64,000 nucleotides of DNA from Lysobacter oculi (GTDB lineage Bacteria; Pseudomonadota; Gammaproteobacteria; Xanthomonadales; Xanthomonadaceae), in NCBI RefSeq assembly GCF_003293695.1, contig NZ_CP029556.1:1560001-1624000 (forward strand), read 5' to 3'. Below, in pieces: positions 27,978 to 39,943 of the stretch. The notes under the pieces were generated by a model. It had not been told where the DNA came from and did not search any database. It saw only the letters and a program-made list of their open reading frames with translations. Both the position numbers and the translations under genes were made by a program. The stretch's first letter is position 1, and each line of letters starts with the position of its first letter.

Positions 27978-28639
27978 TGGCCGCGTCCACGCCCCCTGTC
28001 CGCGGTGCCCGCAGCGCCGCCAACGCCCGCTACCGCTTCATCCGCCAACTGCACCTGTGGCTGGGCGCGTGGGGCGCGATCGCCGCGTTGCTCTTCGGCC
28101 TCACCGGACTGCTGATGAACCATCGCTTCGGTGACAACCCGTGGCCGCAGGGCAAGAGCGAGGAAGTTGCCCAGGCCAGGTTTGCCGTGCCCGCCGCGTC
28201 CGCGGGCTCGGCCGAATCGTTGTCGATGTGGCTGCGCGATGTGCACGGGCTGGATGCGCACACGATCCGCAAGCCCAAGCCGGACGAGGGCCGCAAGCGC
28301 GAAGGCAAGCCGGCGGGCGCCGAAGCCCCGAAGTGGAACCTGTCCGGCGGCAACGCACGCAACAGCTGGAGTGCCGAGTTCACCGCCGGCAGCGATGCGA
28401 TCACCGTCAAGCACAGCCGGCAGACCTCGCTGGCCGCGCTCAACCGCCTGCACAAGGGCGTCGGCGGCGGTCTGCTGTGGACGTTGCTGTCCGATTCCTA
28501 CGCGATCGCGATGATCGTGCTCGGCATCAGCGGCATCTGGATGTGGATGCGCGGTCGCACACCGCGGCAGATGCTGTTCAGCGTGATGGGGCTGGGGCTC
28601 GCCGTGCTGGCCTCGGTGATGGCGCTGGCCCTCAGCTGA
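27977..28639 (+). CDS. PepSY-associated membrane protein
   Basis: 220 residues. A membrane helix lies near residues 32-50 (LWLGAWGAIAALLFGLTGLLMNHR), followed by a periplasmic loop and, after LNRLHKGVGGG, two helices ending in GISGIWMWMRGRTPRQ. The RxxHxWxG start and HKG...GISG patterns are those of PepSY-TM iron-uptake accessory proteins, which are thought to help reduce ferric siderophore. The start overlaps the receptor stop (TGATG), so translation is coupled. It overlaps the convergent hutD end by 8 bases. Confidence 0.88.
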   Translation: MAASTPPVRGARSAANARYRFIRQLHLWLGAWGAIAALLFGLTGLLMNHRFGDNPWPQGKSEEVAQARFAVPAASAGSAESLSMWLRDVHGLDAHTIRKPKPDEGRKREGKPAGAEAPKWNLSGGNARNSWSAEFTAGSDAITVKHSRQTSLAALNRLHKGVGGGLLWTLLSDSYAIAMIVLGISGIWMWMRGRTPRQMLFSVMGLGLAVLASVMALALS

Positions 28640-29228
28640 TCTTCGCGGGGTTCTCCCCGCGAATCCTCACGATGATCGCAAGGCCAGTCGCGGCGACGCG
28701 CTGGCCGACGCGCCCTTCGCCGGCGGTCATCACCAGCGTATCGCCGGCAGCCAGCGCGTGATCGCCCGCATCCGGCAGGCGTGCGCTGCCACTGGCCATA
28801 TGCAGCGCCCAGGTTTCGCCGGGCTCGGCGAACAGCACGCTGTCGCCCACCATCGGCCGCAGCCACAGCCCGGCGTCGATGCGGTCACGCGCCCACATCA
28901 GGTTGAAGTCGCGGGTCGGGCCGTCGATCAGCCTTGAGTCCAGTGCGCGGTCGCCGCTGAAGCGCAGGCGCGGGGTTTCCGGCGTGAGTGCGAAGGCCTC
29001 GCCATCTTCGAAATCGAAATGCATGCCGGCGCCCGAGAGCAGCACGATCTCGCGCTCGATGCCGGGAAAGCGCGAGAACGGGCCATCGGCCTCGACCTCG
29101 GCGATGGAGATGCGCCAGTCCCAGATGTCGCCTTTTCCCCCGCGGGCGACCTCCCGGGTCCAGCCGCCATCGTTGCGCCAGCGCTGCGGCGTGGCGTCCT
29201 GGTAACGGATGATGTCGATCGAAGTCAT
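28632..29228 (-). CDS. HutD/Ves family cupin-like protein
   Basis: 198 residues. The N-terminus IIRYQDATPQRWRNDGGWTREVA and WDWRISIAEVEADGPFSRFPGIERE are the HutD/Ves signature, where a double cupin fold is expected. GAGMHFDF and LRFSGD follow. Members bind small ligands and have been linked to histidine utilisation, but no hut genes are here, so the role is unclear. It converges with the PepSY gene, overlapping by 8 bases. There is no signal peptide. Confidence 0.92.
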   Translation of the reverse strand: MTSIDIIRYQDATPQRWRNDGGWTREVARGGKGDIWDWRISIAEVEADGPFSRFPGIEREIVLLSGAGMHFDFEDGEAFALTPETPRLRFSGDRALDSRLIDGPTRDFNLMWARDRIDAGLWLRPMVGDSVLFAEPGETWALHMASGSARLPDAGDHALAAGDTLVMTAGEGRVGQRVAATGLAIIVRIRGENPAKIS

Positions 29229-29249
29229 CGCGGCAGTTTACGCAGCCCC

Positions 29250-29290
29250 AAAAAAGAATCGCCCGGCCTGCGCATCCCTGCGGCCGGGCG
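29250..29290 (-). terminator. intrinsic terminator after comEA-like gene
   Basis: On the minus strand a 9-bp GC stem (cgcccggcc / ggccgggcg with a 13-nt loop) is followed by ATTCTTTTTT. It lies between the comEA-like gene and hutD. Confidence 0.82.
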
Positions 29291-29374
29291 AAGGTGACAT
29301 CCGTGTGGCGGCTCCGTGCCTGTCGCAGAGGGCCTCCGGCCCCGGCGCCCGCCTCCATGCAGGCGCGTGTGCCT

Positions 29375-29707
29375 TCAGCGGCGCGGCGCGGCGGCGGGAG
29401 CGGCCGGCTTCGCGCGTGCCGGCTGCATGGCCTTGCCGTTGCCGATGGTGAGGCGGTCACGGTTGCGCTCGATGGTGCGCAGGCCGATGCCCTTGACCAG
29501 CGCCAGTTCCTCGACGCTCTTGAAGGCGCCGTTCTCGCGGCGGTATTCGACGATGGCCTGCGCCTTGGCCGGGCCGACATTGACCATCGCCGCATCCAGC
29601 GCGGCGGCATCGGCGGTGTTGATGTTGACGACTTCGGCGGCCAGCGCGGAACCGCACAGCAGCAGGGACAGCAGCAGGCTGGAAATGAAGGCGAGCGATC
29701 GTTTCAT
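29375..29707 (-). CDS. ComEA-like helix-hairpin-helix DNA-binding protein
   Basis: 110 residues with a signal peptide (residues 1-23, ending ALAA). The core VVNINTADAAALDAAMVNVGPAKAQAIVEYRRENGAF carries one helix-hairpin-helix, and VEELALVKGIGLRTIERNRDRL a second. This pattern is the ComEA family, whose exported members bind incoming DNA in natural transformation. The C-terminus is an Ala/Pro/Arg tail. It is alone on its strand and closed by its own terminator. Confidence 0.93.
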   Translation of the reverse strand: MKRSLAFISSLLLSLLLCGSALAAEVVNINTADAAALDAAMVNVGPAKAQAIVEYRRENGAFKSVEELALVKGIGLRTIERNRDRLTIGNGKAMQPARAKPAAPAAAPRR

Positions 29708-29905
29708 GGCATGACTCCGGGTGATGGGGTGGCCGGCCTCGCCGCGACGCGCGGCCGGAGCCCCACTGTTTCCGCCCCCGCGGACCCCACCCATCGCTGC
29801 ATCGCCCATCCCCGCGCCGGACCTCCGCCCGCTGCGTGATCAGACAAATCGGCGCATCACCCGCCTCCACATCCCCATCTCACGGGCACGCAACCAGGCG
29901 GCGGC

Positions 29906-29911
29906 TAAAAT
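29906..29911 (+). promoter_or_regulatory. -10-like TAAAAT upstream of the M20 dipeptidase gene
   Basis: TAAAAT, 28 bases before the ATG at 29940; no clear -35 is seen. Confidence 0.35.
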
Positions 29912-29939
29912 GAACCCCTGAATTCCCTCGGAGCACGTG

Positions 29940-31445
<1,506 letters not shown>

Positions 31446-31546
31446 GGGGCCGGCTGCGGTGCCGCAGCGATGCGGCATCGCAACATGTCCGTGACGCGGC
31501 GCTTGCTAGCATCGGCCGGCACCACATCCTTCCATAGGGGAAACAC

Positions 31547-31804
31547 ATGTTCGAAGGCTTCTTCGGTTACCTCATCGGCGGTCTGGTCATCGGTGTCCTG
31601 GCGCGGCTCATCAAGCCGGGCGCGGATCCGATGGGCTGGATCATGACGATCCTCCTCGGCGTGATCGGCGCGGTGGTCGGCGGCTGGGCCGCGACGACGT
31701 TCGCGCTCGGCACCGTGCTGACTTGGGTGGTGGCGTTGGCGGCGGCGGTGATCCTGCTGTTCGTCTACGAAGCCATGCGCAAGAAGCGCCCGGTCGCGCG
31801 CTGA
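31547..31804 (+). CDS. GlsB/YeaQ/YmgE family membrane protein
   Basis: 85 residues with three hydrophobic stretches, starting MFEGFFGYLIGGLVIGVLARLIKPG. IGVLARLIKPG, MGWIMTILLGVIGAVVGGW and a basic end are the family signature, often tied to stress or envelope function. The ATG follows AGGGGAA. A strong terminator follows directly. A second protein of similar kind is encoded next. Confidence 0.9.
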   Translation: MFEGFFGYLIGGLVIGVLARLIKPGADPMGWIMTILLGVIGAVVGGWAATTFALGTVLTWVVALAAAVILLFVYEAMRKKRPVAR

Positions 31805-31823
31805 GTCTCCATCGCGCGTCGCG

Positions 31824-31854
31824 AACGCCCCGCCCCGTGCGGGGCGTTTTTGTT
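31824..31854 (+). terminator. intrinsic terminator after GlsB-like gene
   Basis: aacgccccgc / gcggggcgtt (10-bp stem, 5-nt loop) followed by TTTTGTTT-like sequence. Confidence 0.92.
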
Positions 31855-31867
31855 TCCGGGGCGCTGC

Positions 31868-31873
31868 TATGCT
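31868..31873 (+). promoter_or_regulatory. -10-like TATGCT upstream of second GlsB-like gene
   Basis: TATGCT lies 26 bases before the ATG at 31900 and after the terminator, so a new transcript probably starts here and may continue into amgK-murU. Confidence 0.4.
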
Positions 31874-31899
31874 TGCCCGGTTCCACTTCGGGAATGACC

Positions 31900-32199
31900 A
31901 TGCCCCTGTTCGGCAGCGAAAACTGGCTGTACATCGCGTTCATCGGCCTCGTCGTCGGCCTGTTGGCGCGCCTGCTCAAACCCGGCCGCGATCGCATGGG
32001 CATCATCCTCACCACCCTGCTCGGCATCGGCGGCGCCCTGCTCGCCGGCGCGGTCGGCCAGCATTTCGGCTGGTATGCGCCGGGGCAACCGGCGGGCTTC
32101 GTCGGCGCGCTGCTCGGCGCCATCGTCATCCTGGTCGTCGTCGCGCTGTTCCGCCGCCCGCGCGAACGCCGCATCTTCAAGAACCGCACCCGTCGCTGA
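31900..32199 (+). CDS. second GlsB/YeaQ-like membrane protein
   Basis: 99 residues, three hydrophobic segments. It starts MPLFGSENWLYIAFIGLVVGLLARLLKPGRDRMGIILTTLLGIGGALLAG, paralogous in layout to the GlsB-like protein just upstream, and ends in a basic tail RRPRERRIFKNRTRR. ATG 31900 is chosen because GGGA lies seven bases upstream; ATG 31894 is possible. The stop is three bases before amgK, so the two are probably co-transcribed. Confidence 0.85.
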   Translation: MPLFGSENWLYIAFIGLVVGLLARLLKPGRDRMGIILTTLLGIGGALLAGAVGQHFGWYAPGQPAGFVGALLGAIVILVVVALFRRPRERRIFKNRTRR

Positions 32200-32202
32200 T
32201 CC

Positions 32203-33935
<1,733 letters not shown>

Positions 33936-33977
33936 GCCGCCTGCGACGAACTGCCTGACTGGCGCGTACCGCTTTCA

Positions 33978-34526
33978 ATGGATCAAGCGCGCCGACCCGA
34001 TGACCGTGATGAAGCCACGCTGCTGCGCGCGGCGCGTGCCGGCGACGCTGACGCCTTCGCGCAGATCTATCGCCTGCACGCGCCCGCCATCCACTCGCTG
34101 CTGCTGCGGCTCTCGGGCAGCGTGGAGACCGCCGAGGACATCACCCAGGACACCTTCCTCAAGGCGATGCGCTTCCTGCCCGGCCTGCGCGCGGAACTGC
34201 CGCTGCGCCCGTGGTTGAAGCGCACCGCGAGCAACGCGCTGATCGACCAGCTGCGGCGGCAATGGCGTGGCGTATCGCTGCCCGACGACGATGTCTTCGC
34301 CGATGCCGGCCCGTTGCCTGAAGCGGGCGCGGAAATCACCGGCCTGCTGCGACGCCTGCCGCCCGTCGCCCGTACCTTGGTATGGCTGCAGGTGATGGAA
34401 GGCTGGTCGCACAGGGAACTGGCCGCCCGCTTCGGCCACAGCGAGAGCTGGTCGAAGTCGATCCTCTCCCGCGCACTGGCGCAACTGCGCGCCGAACTGC
34501 CCGATCACGAGTCATCCGATGAATGA
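33978..34526 (+). CDS. ECF-type RNA polymerase sigma factor
   Basis: 182 residues. Region 2 is ATLLRAARAGDADAFAQIYRLHAPAIHSLLLRLSGSVETAEDITQDTFLKAMRFLPGL, with the DITQDTF core. Region 4 is LPPVARTLVWLQVMEGWSHRELAARFGHSESWSKSILSRALAQLRAEL. No region 1.1 or 3 is present, as expected for ECF sigma factors. The stop overlaps the next gene (34519), which encodes a possible membrane partner. I see no self-directed promoter motif in the 42-base gap. Confidence 0.94.
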   Translation: MDQARRPDDRDEATLLRAARAGDADAFAQIYRLHAPAIHSLLLRLSGSVETAEDITQDTFLKAMRFLPGLRAELPLRPWLKRTASNALIDQLRRQWRGVSLPDDDVFADAGPLPEAGAEITGLLRRLPPVARTLVWLQVMEGWSHRELAARFGHSESWSKSILSRALAQLRAELPDHESSDE

Positions 34527-34908
34527 GCCACTGACCCGACACCTGCAACACCTCCCGGACACCGCGCCTTCCGATGCCCTGTGGCAGCGCGTCGCCGAGG
34601 CACGCCGCAGGCAGCTGCGCCGGCAGCGGGCTGCCGTGGCCGGGGGCGCGGCGGCGTGCATGCTGCTCGCGGTCGCCACGCTGGTTCCGCGGATGACGGC
34701 TTCTCCGGCGCCTTCGCTGGCCGAAGCCGTGCCGTCACCCATTCCCGCCACCCAAGCCATCCAGCCCGATGCCCTCCAGCGCATCGACCGCGAACTGCAG
34801 CTGGCCTATGCCCGCAACGCCGACGACGCCGAACTCGCCGCGCTCTGGACGGTCCGCCGCGACCTGGCCCGCACCCATTCCGCCGCCACGCAACCGGTCG
34901 GCATCTGA
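34519..34908 (+). CDS. single-pass membrane protein, candidate anti-sigma partner
   Basis: 129 residues. A cytoplasmic N-terminal part (MNEPLTRHLQHLPDTAPSDALWQRVAEARRRQLRRQ) precedes one membrane helix at about 39-58 (AVAGGAAACMLLAVATLVP), then a periplasmic part with a possible coiled segment RIDRELQLAYARNADDAELAALWTVRRDL. No ZAS or RseA motif is seen. Its 8-base overlap with the ECF sigma gene and topology suggest an anti-sigma factor or sensor, but this is inference from position. Confidence 0.7.
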   Translation: MNEPLTRHLQHLPDTAPSDALWQRVAEARRRQLRRQRAAVAGGAAACMLLAVATLVPRMTASPAPSLAEAVPSPIPATQAIQPDALQRIDRELQLAYARNADDAELAALWTVRRDLARTHSAATQPVGI

Positions 34909-34918
34909 GGACTCCCGC

Positions 34919-35791
34919 ATGAACATCCGCCTCGCTTCCCCGCTCTCCTTCCTGATGCTGTCGATGCTGGCCGCGCCCGCGCCCGCGCAGGACGGCGCCA
35001 CCCTCAGGCGCGAAATCGAAACCGCGCTGGCCCGCGCCGCCGAAACCGGCACGCTGCTCGATGACGGCCGCGGTACCACCCTGCGCAGCGAAGCGCGCGT
35101 GCGCTACGAACTCGGTGCCGTGGTCGATGTACGCGGCGCAGGCACGGGCGGCCTGCCGGTGTTGGCGGTGACGCCGGGCTCAGCAGCGTCGCGGCTGGAC
35201 CTGCGCGCCGGCGACCGCCTGCTTGCGATCAATGGCCGCAACGTCAACGCGGGCGGCAGCGGTGCGCTGCAGCAGGCCATCGATGCCGGCAACGGCAAGC
35301 TCGCGGTGCAATGGCTGCGCGCGGGCAAGCGCCTCGCCGCGCAGGACCAGGCCGATGCGGTCGCCGTGCCGGCCTACCAGCTGACCGTCGGTGGCCGCAG
35401 CGCGGCCGGGTGTGGCTTCGTGTCCGACCAGCAGGGCGTGGTGCCGAAGAGCCAGCAGATATTCGCCGCCGGCATCACCCGCATCAATGGCCGCAGCACG
35501 CCGCTCGCCGGCAAGTACGAATACGAGTTGCCGGTGGGCAAGCACGTGCTGACCATCGCCGAAAACATCGACCGTAACCGGTTGAGCATCGGCCAGAAAC
35601 AGATGGCGCTGTCGCATCGGCTCAAGACCGCCGCGCAGTCCTACAAGACGCTGGTGGTCGATGTGCAGCCCAACACCAGCTACCGCATCGGCGTGCGGCT
35701 GTTGCCTGACAAGCTGGACAACGACGCCATCCGTCGCAATGCGTATTGGGAACCGGTGGTCTGGGAAACCCGGCCGCAGACCTGTCGCTGA
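34919..35791 (+). CDS. secreted PDZ-domain protein of unknown function
   Basis: 290 residues with a signal peptide (residues 1-23, APAPAQ). A PDZ-like region is VTPGSAASRLDLRAGDRLLAINGRNV (about 82-107). The C-terminal half (about 150-290) is a beta-rich domain with one Cys pair candidate (AGCGF and the terminal TCR). There is no protease domain, so it is not a DegS or HtrA protein. It is the third gene of the sigma/TM/PDZ set, 10 bases after the second gene. A periplasmic role in the signalling pathway is an inference. Confidence 0.8.
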   Translation: MNIRLASPLSFLMLSMLAAPAPAQDGATLRREIETALARAAETGTLLDDGRGTTLRSEARVRYELGAVVDVRGAGTGGLPVLAVTPGSAASRLDLRAGDRLLAINGRNVNAGGSGALQQAIDAGNGKLAVQWLRAGKRLAAQDQADAVAVPAYQLTVGGRSAAGCGFVSDQQGVVPKSQQIFAAGITRINGRSTPLAGKYEYELPVGKHVLTIAENIDRNRLSIGQKQMALSHRLKTAAQSYKTLVVDVQPNTSYRIGVRLLPDKLDNDAIRRNAYWEPVVWETRPQTCR

Positions 35792-35794
35792 GGC

Positions 35795-36487
35795 CTAACC
35801 GCCCAGCACCTGCCGCAGGAACGGCACCGTCAGGCGGCGCTGTGCGGCCAGCGACTCGCGATCCAGCAGGTCGAGCAGGCTGGCGAGGCTGGCGAGGTCG
35901 CGGTCCACGCGTTTGAGCAGCCAGTCAATCGCCGCATCTTCGAAGGCCAAGCCACGGCGTTCCGCACGCAGCCGCAGGATCGCGGCGCGGGTGGCGTCAT
36001 CGGCCGGCTGCAGGCTGATCCGCGCCAGCTGCGACAGGCGCGAACGCAGGTCGGGCAGGTCCAGGCCGAGCGCATCCGGCATCGCCGCCGCGGTGTAGAG
36101 CACGCCGGCGCCGGCGGCACGCGCGGCATTGTGGAAGTCGAACAAGGCGACCTCGTCATCCCGCTTGCCGGCGACGCGTTCCAGCCCGTCCAGCGCGAAG
36201 CACATGCCGGGCTGCGGCACCGGCAGGGCTTCGCGCAGGCGGCCGGCCAGCGGTGCCAGCGGCAGGTAGTGGGCGATGTGGCCTTGGGCCTCGGCCTGCG
36301 CGCAGAAGCCGAGCGCCAGATGGGTCTTGCCGACGCCGGCCGGCCCGGCGAGATACAGCCAGTCACCGCCGTCGATCAGCGCCTGCAGCTGCGCCATCGC
36401 GCCATCAGGCGGGGCGATGTAGGCGTCGAGTCGCTGGTCGGGCGGGTAGCGCAGCGTCAGCGGCAGTTGCCGGGAAGACGTGCTCAC
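35795..36487 (-). CDS. hda: DnaA regulatory inactivator Hda
   Basis: 230 residues starting at GTG 36487, which overlaps the perM stop (GTGA). The Walker A loop is AGPAGVGKTHLAL near residues 48-60. CFALDGLERVAGK is the Walker B/sensor region, and the C-terminal AAA+ lid has ILRLRAERRGLAFEDAAIDWLLKRV. The N-terminus RQLPLTLRYPPDQRLDAYI is the clamp-binding (QLPLT) end of Hda. Hda with the beta clamp stimulates ATP hydrolysis by DnaA and so prevents re-initiation. No DnaA domain IV is present, as expected. Confidence 0.95.
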   Translation of the reverse strand: MSTSSRQLPLTLRYPPDQRLDAYIAPPDGAMAQLQALIDGGDWLYLAGPAGVGKTHLALGFCAQAEAQGHIAHYLPLAPLAGRLREALPVPQPGMCFALDGLERVAGKRDDEVALFDFHNAARAAGAGVLYTAAAMPDALGLDLPDLRSRLSQLARISLQPADDATRAAILRLRAERRGLAFEDAAIDWLLKRVDRDLASLASLLDLLDRESLAAQRRLTVPFLRQVLGG

Positions 36488-37674
36488 GCCTTGGGCGGAT
36501 GCGGCGGCGTGGCGGTCTCGACCGCGATCACCGGGTGCACGGTATCCAGCAGGATGCCCGGCTGGTCGCCCGTGTAGGCCTTGCTGGCGCGGTAGCGTTC
36601 CACCGAGAAGCGCAGCAGCACGTTGATCACCGCCGCCGCCGGCAGGGCCAGCAGCATGCCGAGGAAGCCGAACAGCACGCCGCCGGCCATCACCGCGAAG
36701 ATCACCACCATCGGGTGCAGGCCGATGCGCTCGCCGACCAGCTTGGGCGTCAGCAGGTAGCTCTCGATCAGCTGGGCGACGGTGAACACCACGCCCACGC
36801 CCACCAGCCCCTGCCAGCCATTGCCCTGCACCAGCGTGGCGACGGCGCCCATCACCACCACCGAGGCCGGGCCGAGATACGGCACGAAGCTGAGCAGCCC
36901 GCCGATCACGCCGATCAGGATGCCCACCTTCACGCCCACCAGCCACAGGCCCAGGCCGTAGAGCACGCCGAGCGCCGCCATCACCATGAACTGCCCGCGC
37001 AAGAAGCCGCCGAGCACTTCGTCGGATTCCTTGGCCAGCCGGGTCACGGTCGGCAGGTAGTCGCGCGGGATCAGCGAAGCGACGCGCTCCACGAAGCGGT
37101 CCCAGTCGCGCAGGAAGAAGAACGCCAGCACCGGGATCAGCACCAGGTTGGTGACCCAGAGCAGCATCGCGATGCCGGAGCGCGACACGAAGCCGATCAG
37201 GTTGACCGCGATGCCACCGGCACGCTGCCAGTGCTCGCGCAGCATCGTCACGATGTTGTCGGTGTCCAGCCAGGCCAGCAGGTCGAAGCCGGTACGCGCG
37301 TGCAGCCACGGTGCCAGCCGGCCGGCGAACCAGCCGGTGAACCAGGCCTGGTATTCCGGCCAGGATTCCACCAGCACCACGATCTGCCGCGCGATCAGCG
37401 GCACCAGGATCAGCAGCACCAGCGACACCAGCAGGCTCATCGCCGTGAACACCGCGATCACCGCCGTGTTGCGGCCCACGCCGCGTGCCTCGATGCGGTC
37501 GACCAGCGGGTCGCCCAGCCAACCCAGCATCGCGGCCACCACGAACGGGGTCAGCACCGGCGACAGCTTCCACACCAGCCAGCCGAGGCCGAGCGCGATC
37601 GCCGTCCACTGCATGCGCGTGTAGAAGCGGGCGATCGCCGCCAGCGAGGTCCGGGTCTCTTCCATGTCCGTCAT
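36484..37674 (-). CDS. AI-2E family (PerM-type) membrane transporter
   Basis: 396 residues with about eight hydrophobic segments and the family motifs VVAAMLGWLGDPLVDRIEARGVGRN and GVVFTVAQLIESYLLTPKLVGERIGLHPMVVIFAVMAGG. AI-2E/UPF0118 proteins include PerM and putative antiporters; the substrate of this one is unknown. The start is ATG 37674 (MTDMEETRT), with ATG 37665 as an alternative. It ends exactly where hda begins and starts 7 bases from the DUF2066 stop, so the three genes are one unit, as often found in Xanthomonadaceae. Confidence 0.93.
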   Translation of the reverse strand: MTDMEETRTSLAAIARFYTRMQWTAIALGLGWLVWKLSPVLTPFVVAAMLGWLGDPLVDRIEARGVGRNTAVIAVFTAMSLLVSLVLLILVPLIARQIVVLVESWPEYQAWFTGWFAGRLAPWLHARTGFDLLAWLDTDNIVTMLREHWQRAGGIAVNLIGFVSRSGIAMLLWVTNLVLIPVLAFFFLRDWDRFVERVASLIPRDYLPTVTRLAKESDEVLGGFLRGQFMVMAALGVLYGLGLWLVGVKVGILIGVIGGLLSFVPYLGPASVVVMGAVATLVQGNGWQGLVGVGVVFTVAQLIESYLLTPKLVGERIGLHPMVVIFAVMAGGVLFGFLGMLLALPAAAVINVLLRFSVERYRASKAYTGDQPGILLDTVHPVIAVETATPPHPPKA

Positions 37675-37681
37675 CGGGGCA

Positions 37682-38767
37682 TCAGCGCACGTCGAAGACG
37701 GCGCCTTCCCCTGCGTCATCGCCGGCCGCGCCGACCACGCCTTCGCGGCCTGCCGCCGTAGTGAAGCCGGCTAGGCCTTCCTTCAGCTGCAGGATGAAGA
37801 CCGCGCGGTCCGGCGCCGCCGAGACCGGGGTGATGGTGCCGACCTGCGGATGGTTCTCCAGATAGCCGATCAGGCGCAGGTATTCGCCGGCGTCGTCGAT
37901 GCCGCTGAAGGTGACCCGGAAGCTGCCGGCCGGGCTCGGCTTCGGCGCGACCCGGCGCACGTATTTGCGGATCAGGGCGTCGCCGGCGACATCGGCACCG
38001 GAGGCGATGGCGCGGCGGGCATCAGCATCGGTATTCGAATTGCGGGCGGAGACGCGGCCGCCATCGAGGAAGGTCCAATCGGCCTTCCAGCCGCTGCCGG
38101 CGCGCTGCACCTTGCCGATCAATTGCATGGGCGATGCGTAGGCCTTGGACAGGCGCGCCACCGCGGCGGTGTCGCCGCGCCAGATCGCGCCGACGATGGC
38201 CTGCTCGGCGGCGCTGCCCTGCGGCAGGCCCAGGCCGAAGCCCAGCCCCTTGGCACGATCGAGCGCGCTGCGGGCGACGCTGGCCTGCGCCAGGCCGACC
38301 AGCCGCGGGCCGCTGCCGTCATCCAGCGCCAGCCACAGCACCGGCTTGGGACGCGGGTTGGGCCAGGCGACCGTGCCGATCTGCTTCGCCAGCTCGTCCA
38401 CCTTGGCCGGCTTGAAGCGCACGATCAGCGTGGTGCCGTAGCTGGGCGCGCCGGTGACCGGCGAGATGCCCTCGTCCTGGCGGTAGTCGTAGCTGGCGAC
38501 GTAATCCTTGGCGTTGCGGATTTCCTCGCCCACGCCGGGGCGCTGCTGCGGGGCGCGCTCGCCGGTGAGCTTGCCGAGGACCTGGATCAGGCCGCGCGAG
38601 AAACCGTTGTTGCGCTCGGCGGCGGACTGCGAGCGCACGGACACTTCCGCGTCGTACGCGCCCTGGGCACCGGCGCGGCTGCCTTCGACGCGTTGCGCGT
38701 GGGCCGTGCCCATCGCCAGCACCAGCATCGCCGCCCATGTCCATCGAATCGTTGCGCGCATCGCCAT
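37682..38767 (-). CDS. exported DUF2066 family protein
   Basis: 361 residues with a signal peptide (MAMRATIRWTWAAMLVLAMGTAHAQ). EVSVRSQSAAERNNGFSRGLIQVLGKLTGE is the DUF2066 beginning, and VASYDYRQDEGI and KPVLWLALDDGSG are further family features. The function is unknown; it sits upstream of perM and hda in gammaproteobacteria. It is divergent from purM with 125 bases between the two starts. Confidence 0.9.
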   Translation of the reverse strand: MAMRATIRWTWAAMLVLAMGTAHAQRVEGSRAGAQGAYDAEVSVRSQSAAERNNGFSRGLIQVLGKLTGERAPQQRPGVGEEIRNAKDYVASYDYRQDEGISPVTGAPSYGTTLIVRFKPAKVDELAKQIGTVAWPNPRPKPVLWLALDDGSGPRLVGLAQASVARSALDRAKGLGFGLGLPQGSAAEQAIVGAIWRGDTAAVARLSKAYASPMQLIGKVQRAGSGWKADWTFLDGGRVSARNSNTDADARRAIASGADVAGDALIRKYVRRVAPKPSPAGSFRVTFSGIDDAGEYLRLIGYLENHPQVGTITPVSAAPDRAVFILQLKEGLAGFTTAAGREGVVGAAGDDAGEGAVFDVR

Positions 38768-38858
38768 GAATTCCGGGATTCCAGACGGGAATGGTGCCGC
38801 AGCGGGGCCAAGGCGTCCATAACGGGCCCGATGCGACCGTCAAACCGTGCCCGGCTGT

Positions 38859-38864
38859 TAAAAT
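38859..38864 (+). promoter_or_regulatory. extended -10 (TGTTAAAAT) upstream of purM
   Basis: TAAAAT with a TGN extension upstream, 28 bases before the purM start; no clear -35. No PurR-like operator is recognised. Confidence 0.45.
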
Positions 38865-38892
38865 CGCCCGTCCCCATGCCGTGAAGCCGCCC

Positions 38893-39936
38893 GTGACCAC
38901 ACCTGCCCCCCTGACCTACCGCGACGCCGGCGTGGACATCGATGCAGGCAACGAACTGGTCGAGCGGATCAAGCCGCTGGTCAAGCGCAGCTTCCGCCCC
39001 GAGGTGATGGGCGGCCTCGGCGGCTTCGGCGCCATGTTCGACCTCTCCGCCAAGTACCGCGAGCCGGTGCTGGTCTCCGGCACCGACGGCGTCGGCACCA
39101 AGCTCAAGCTGGCGCAGCAGCTCGGCCGCCACGACACCATCGGCATCGACCTCGTCGCCATGTGCGTGAACGACGTGCTGGTGCAGGGCGCGGAGCCGCT
39201 GTTCTTCCTCGACTATTTCGCCACCGGCAAGCTCGACATCGACACCGCCGCGGCGGTCGTCGGCGGCATCGCCAATGGCTGCACCGAGGCCGGCTGCGCA
39301 CTGATCGGCGGCGAAACCGCCGAGATGCCCGACATGTACCCGCCGGGCGAATACGACCTGGCCGGCTTCTGCGTGGCCGGCGTGGAAAAGAGCGAGATAC
39401 GCGACGGCGCGCGCGTGCAGGAGGGCGATGTGCTGCTCGGCATCGCGTCGAGCGGCCCGCATTCCAACGGCTATTCGCTGATCCGCAAGATCCTCGAGCG
39501 CAGCGACACGCCGATGGGCTACGACCTCGGCGAAGCCGCGCTGGAAGACGCGCTGATGGCGCCGACGCGCCTCTACGTCAAGCCGGTGCTGCAACTGCTG
39601 CGCGGTGCGAACGGCGGCGACATCCACGCCATGGCGCATATCACCGGCGGCGGGCTGACCGAGAACATCATCCGCGTGATTCCGGACGGGCTGGGCATCG
39701 ACATCGATGCCGCCGCGCTGGTGCTGCCGCCGGTGTTCCAGTGGCTGCAGCGCGAGGGCGGCGTGGCCGATGCCGAAATGTGGCGCACCTTCAACTGCGG
39801 CGTGGGCTTCGTGTTCGTGGTGCCGGCCGCGGCGGTGGAGGCCGTCTCCGCCGAACTGGATGCGATGGCGCTGGCGCCGCGCGTCATCGGCCGCGTGGTC
39901 GCGCATGCCGACGGCGAGCGGGTGCGGATTGGCTGA
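38893..39936 (+). CDS. purM: phosphoribosylformylglycinamidine cyclo-ligase
   Basis: 347 residues from GTG 38893 ([20 protein letters not shown]). GTG 38881 is possible, but the protein start fits the later codon. [59 protein letters not shown] and [10 protein letters not shown] are the ATP-binding and active-site blocks of PurM. It forms the imidazole ring in the fifth step of purine synthesis. purN starts 7 bases after the stop. Confidence 0.96.
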   Translation: MTTPAPLTYRDAGVDIDAGNELVERIKPLVKRSFRPEVMGGLGGFGAMFDLSAKYREPVLVSGTDGVGTKLKLAQQLGRHDTIGIDLVAMCVNDVLVQGAEPLFFLDYFATGKLDIDTAAAVVGGIANGCTEAGCALIGGETAEMPDMYPPGEYDLAGFCVAGVEKSEIRDGARVQEGDVLLGIASSGPHSNGYSLIRKILERSDTPMGYDLGEAALEDALMAPTRLYVKPVLQLLRGANGGDIHAMAHITGGGLTENIIRVIPDGLGIDIDAAALVLPPVFQWLQREGGVADAEMWRTFNCGVGFVFVVPAAAVEAVSAELDAMALAPRVIGRVVAHADGERVRIG

Positions 39937-39943
39937 GCACGCG

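Noticed and set aside
35795..37609. 604-codon minus-strand frame that would fuse part of the PerM region to Hda
   Set aside because: Its upstream half is an out-of-frame reading of perM, and Hda has its own GTG start overlapping the perM stop.
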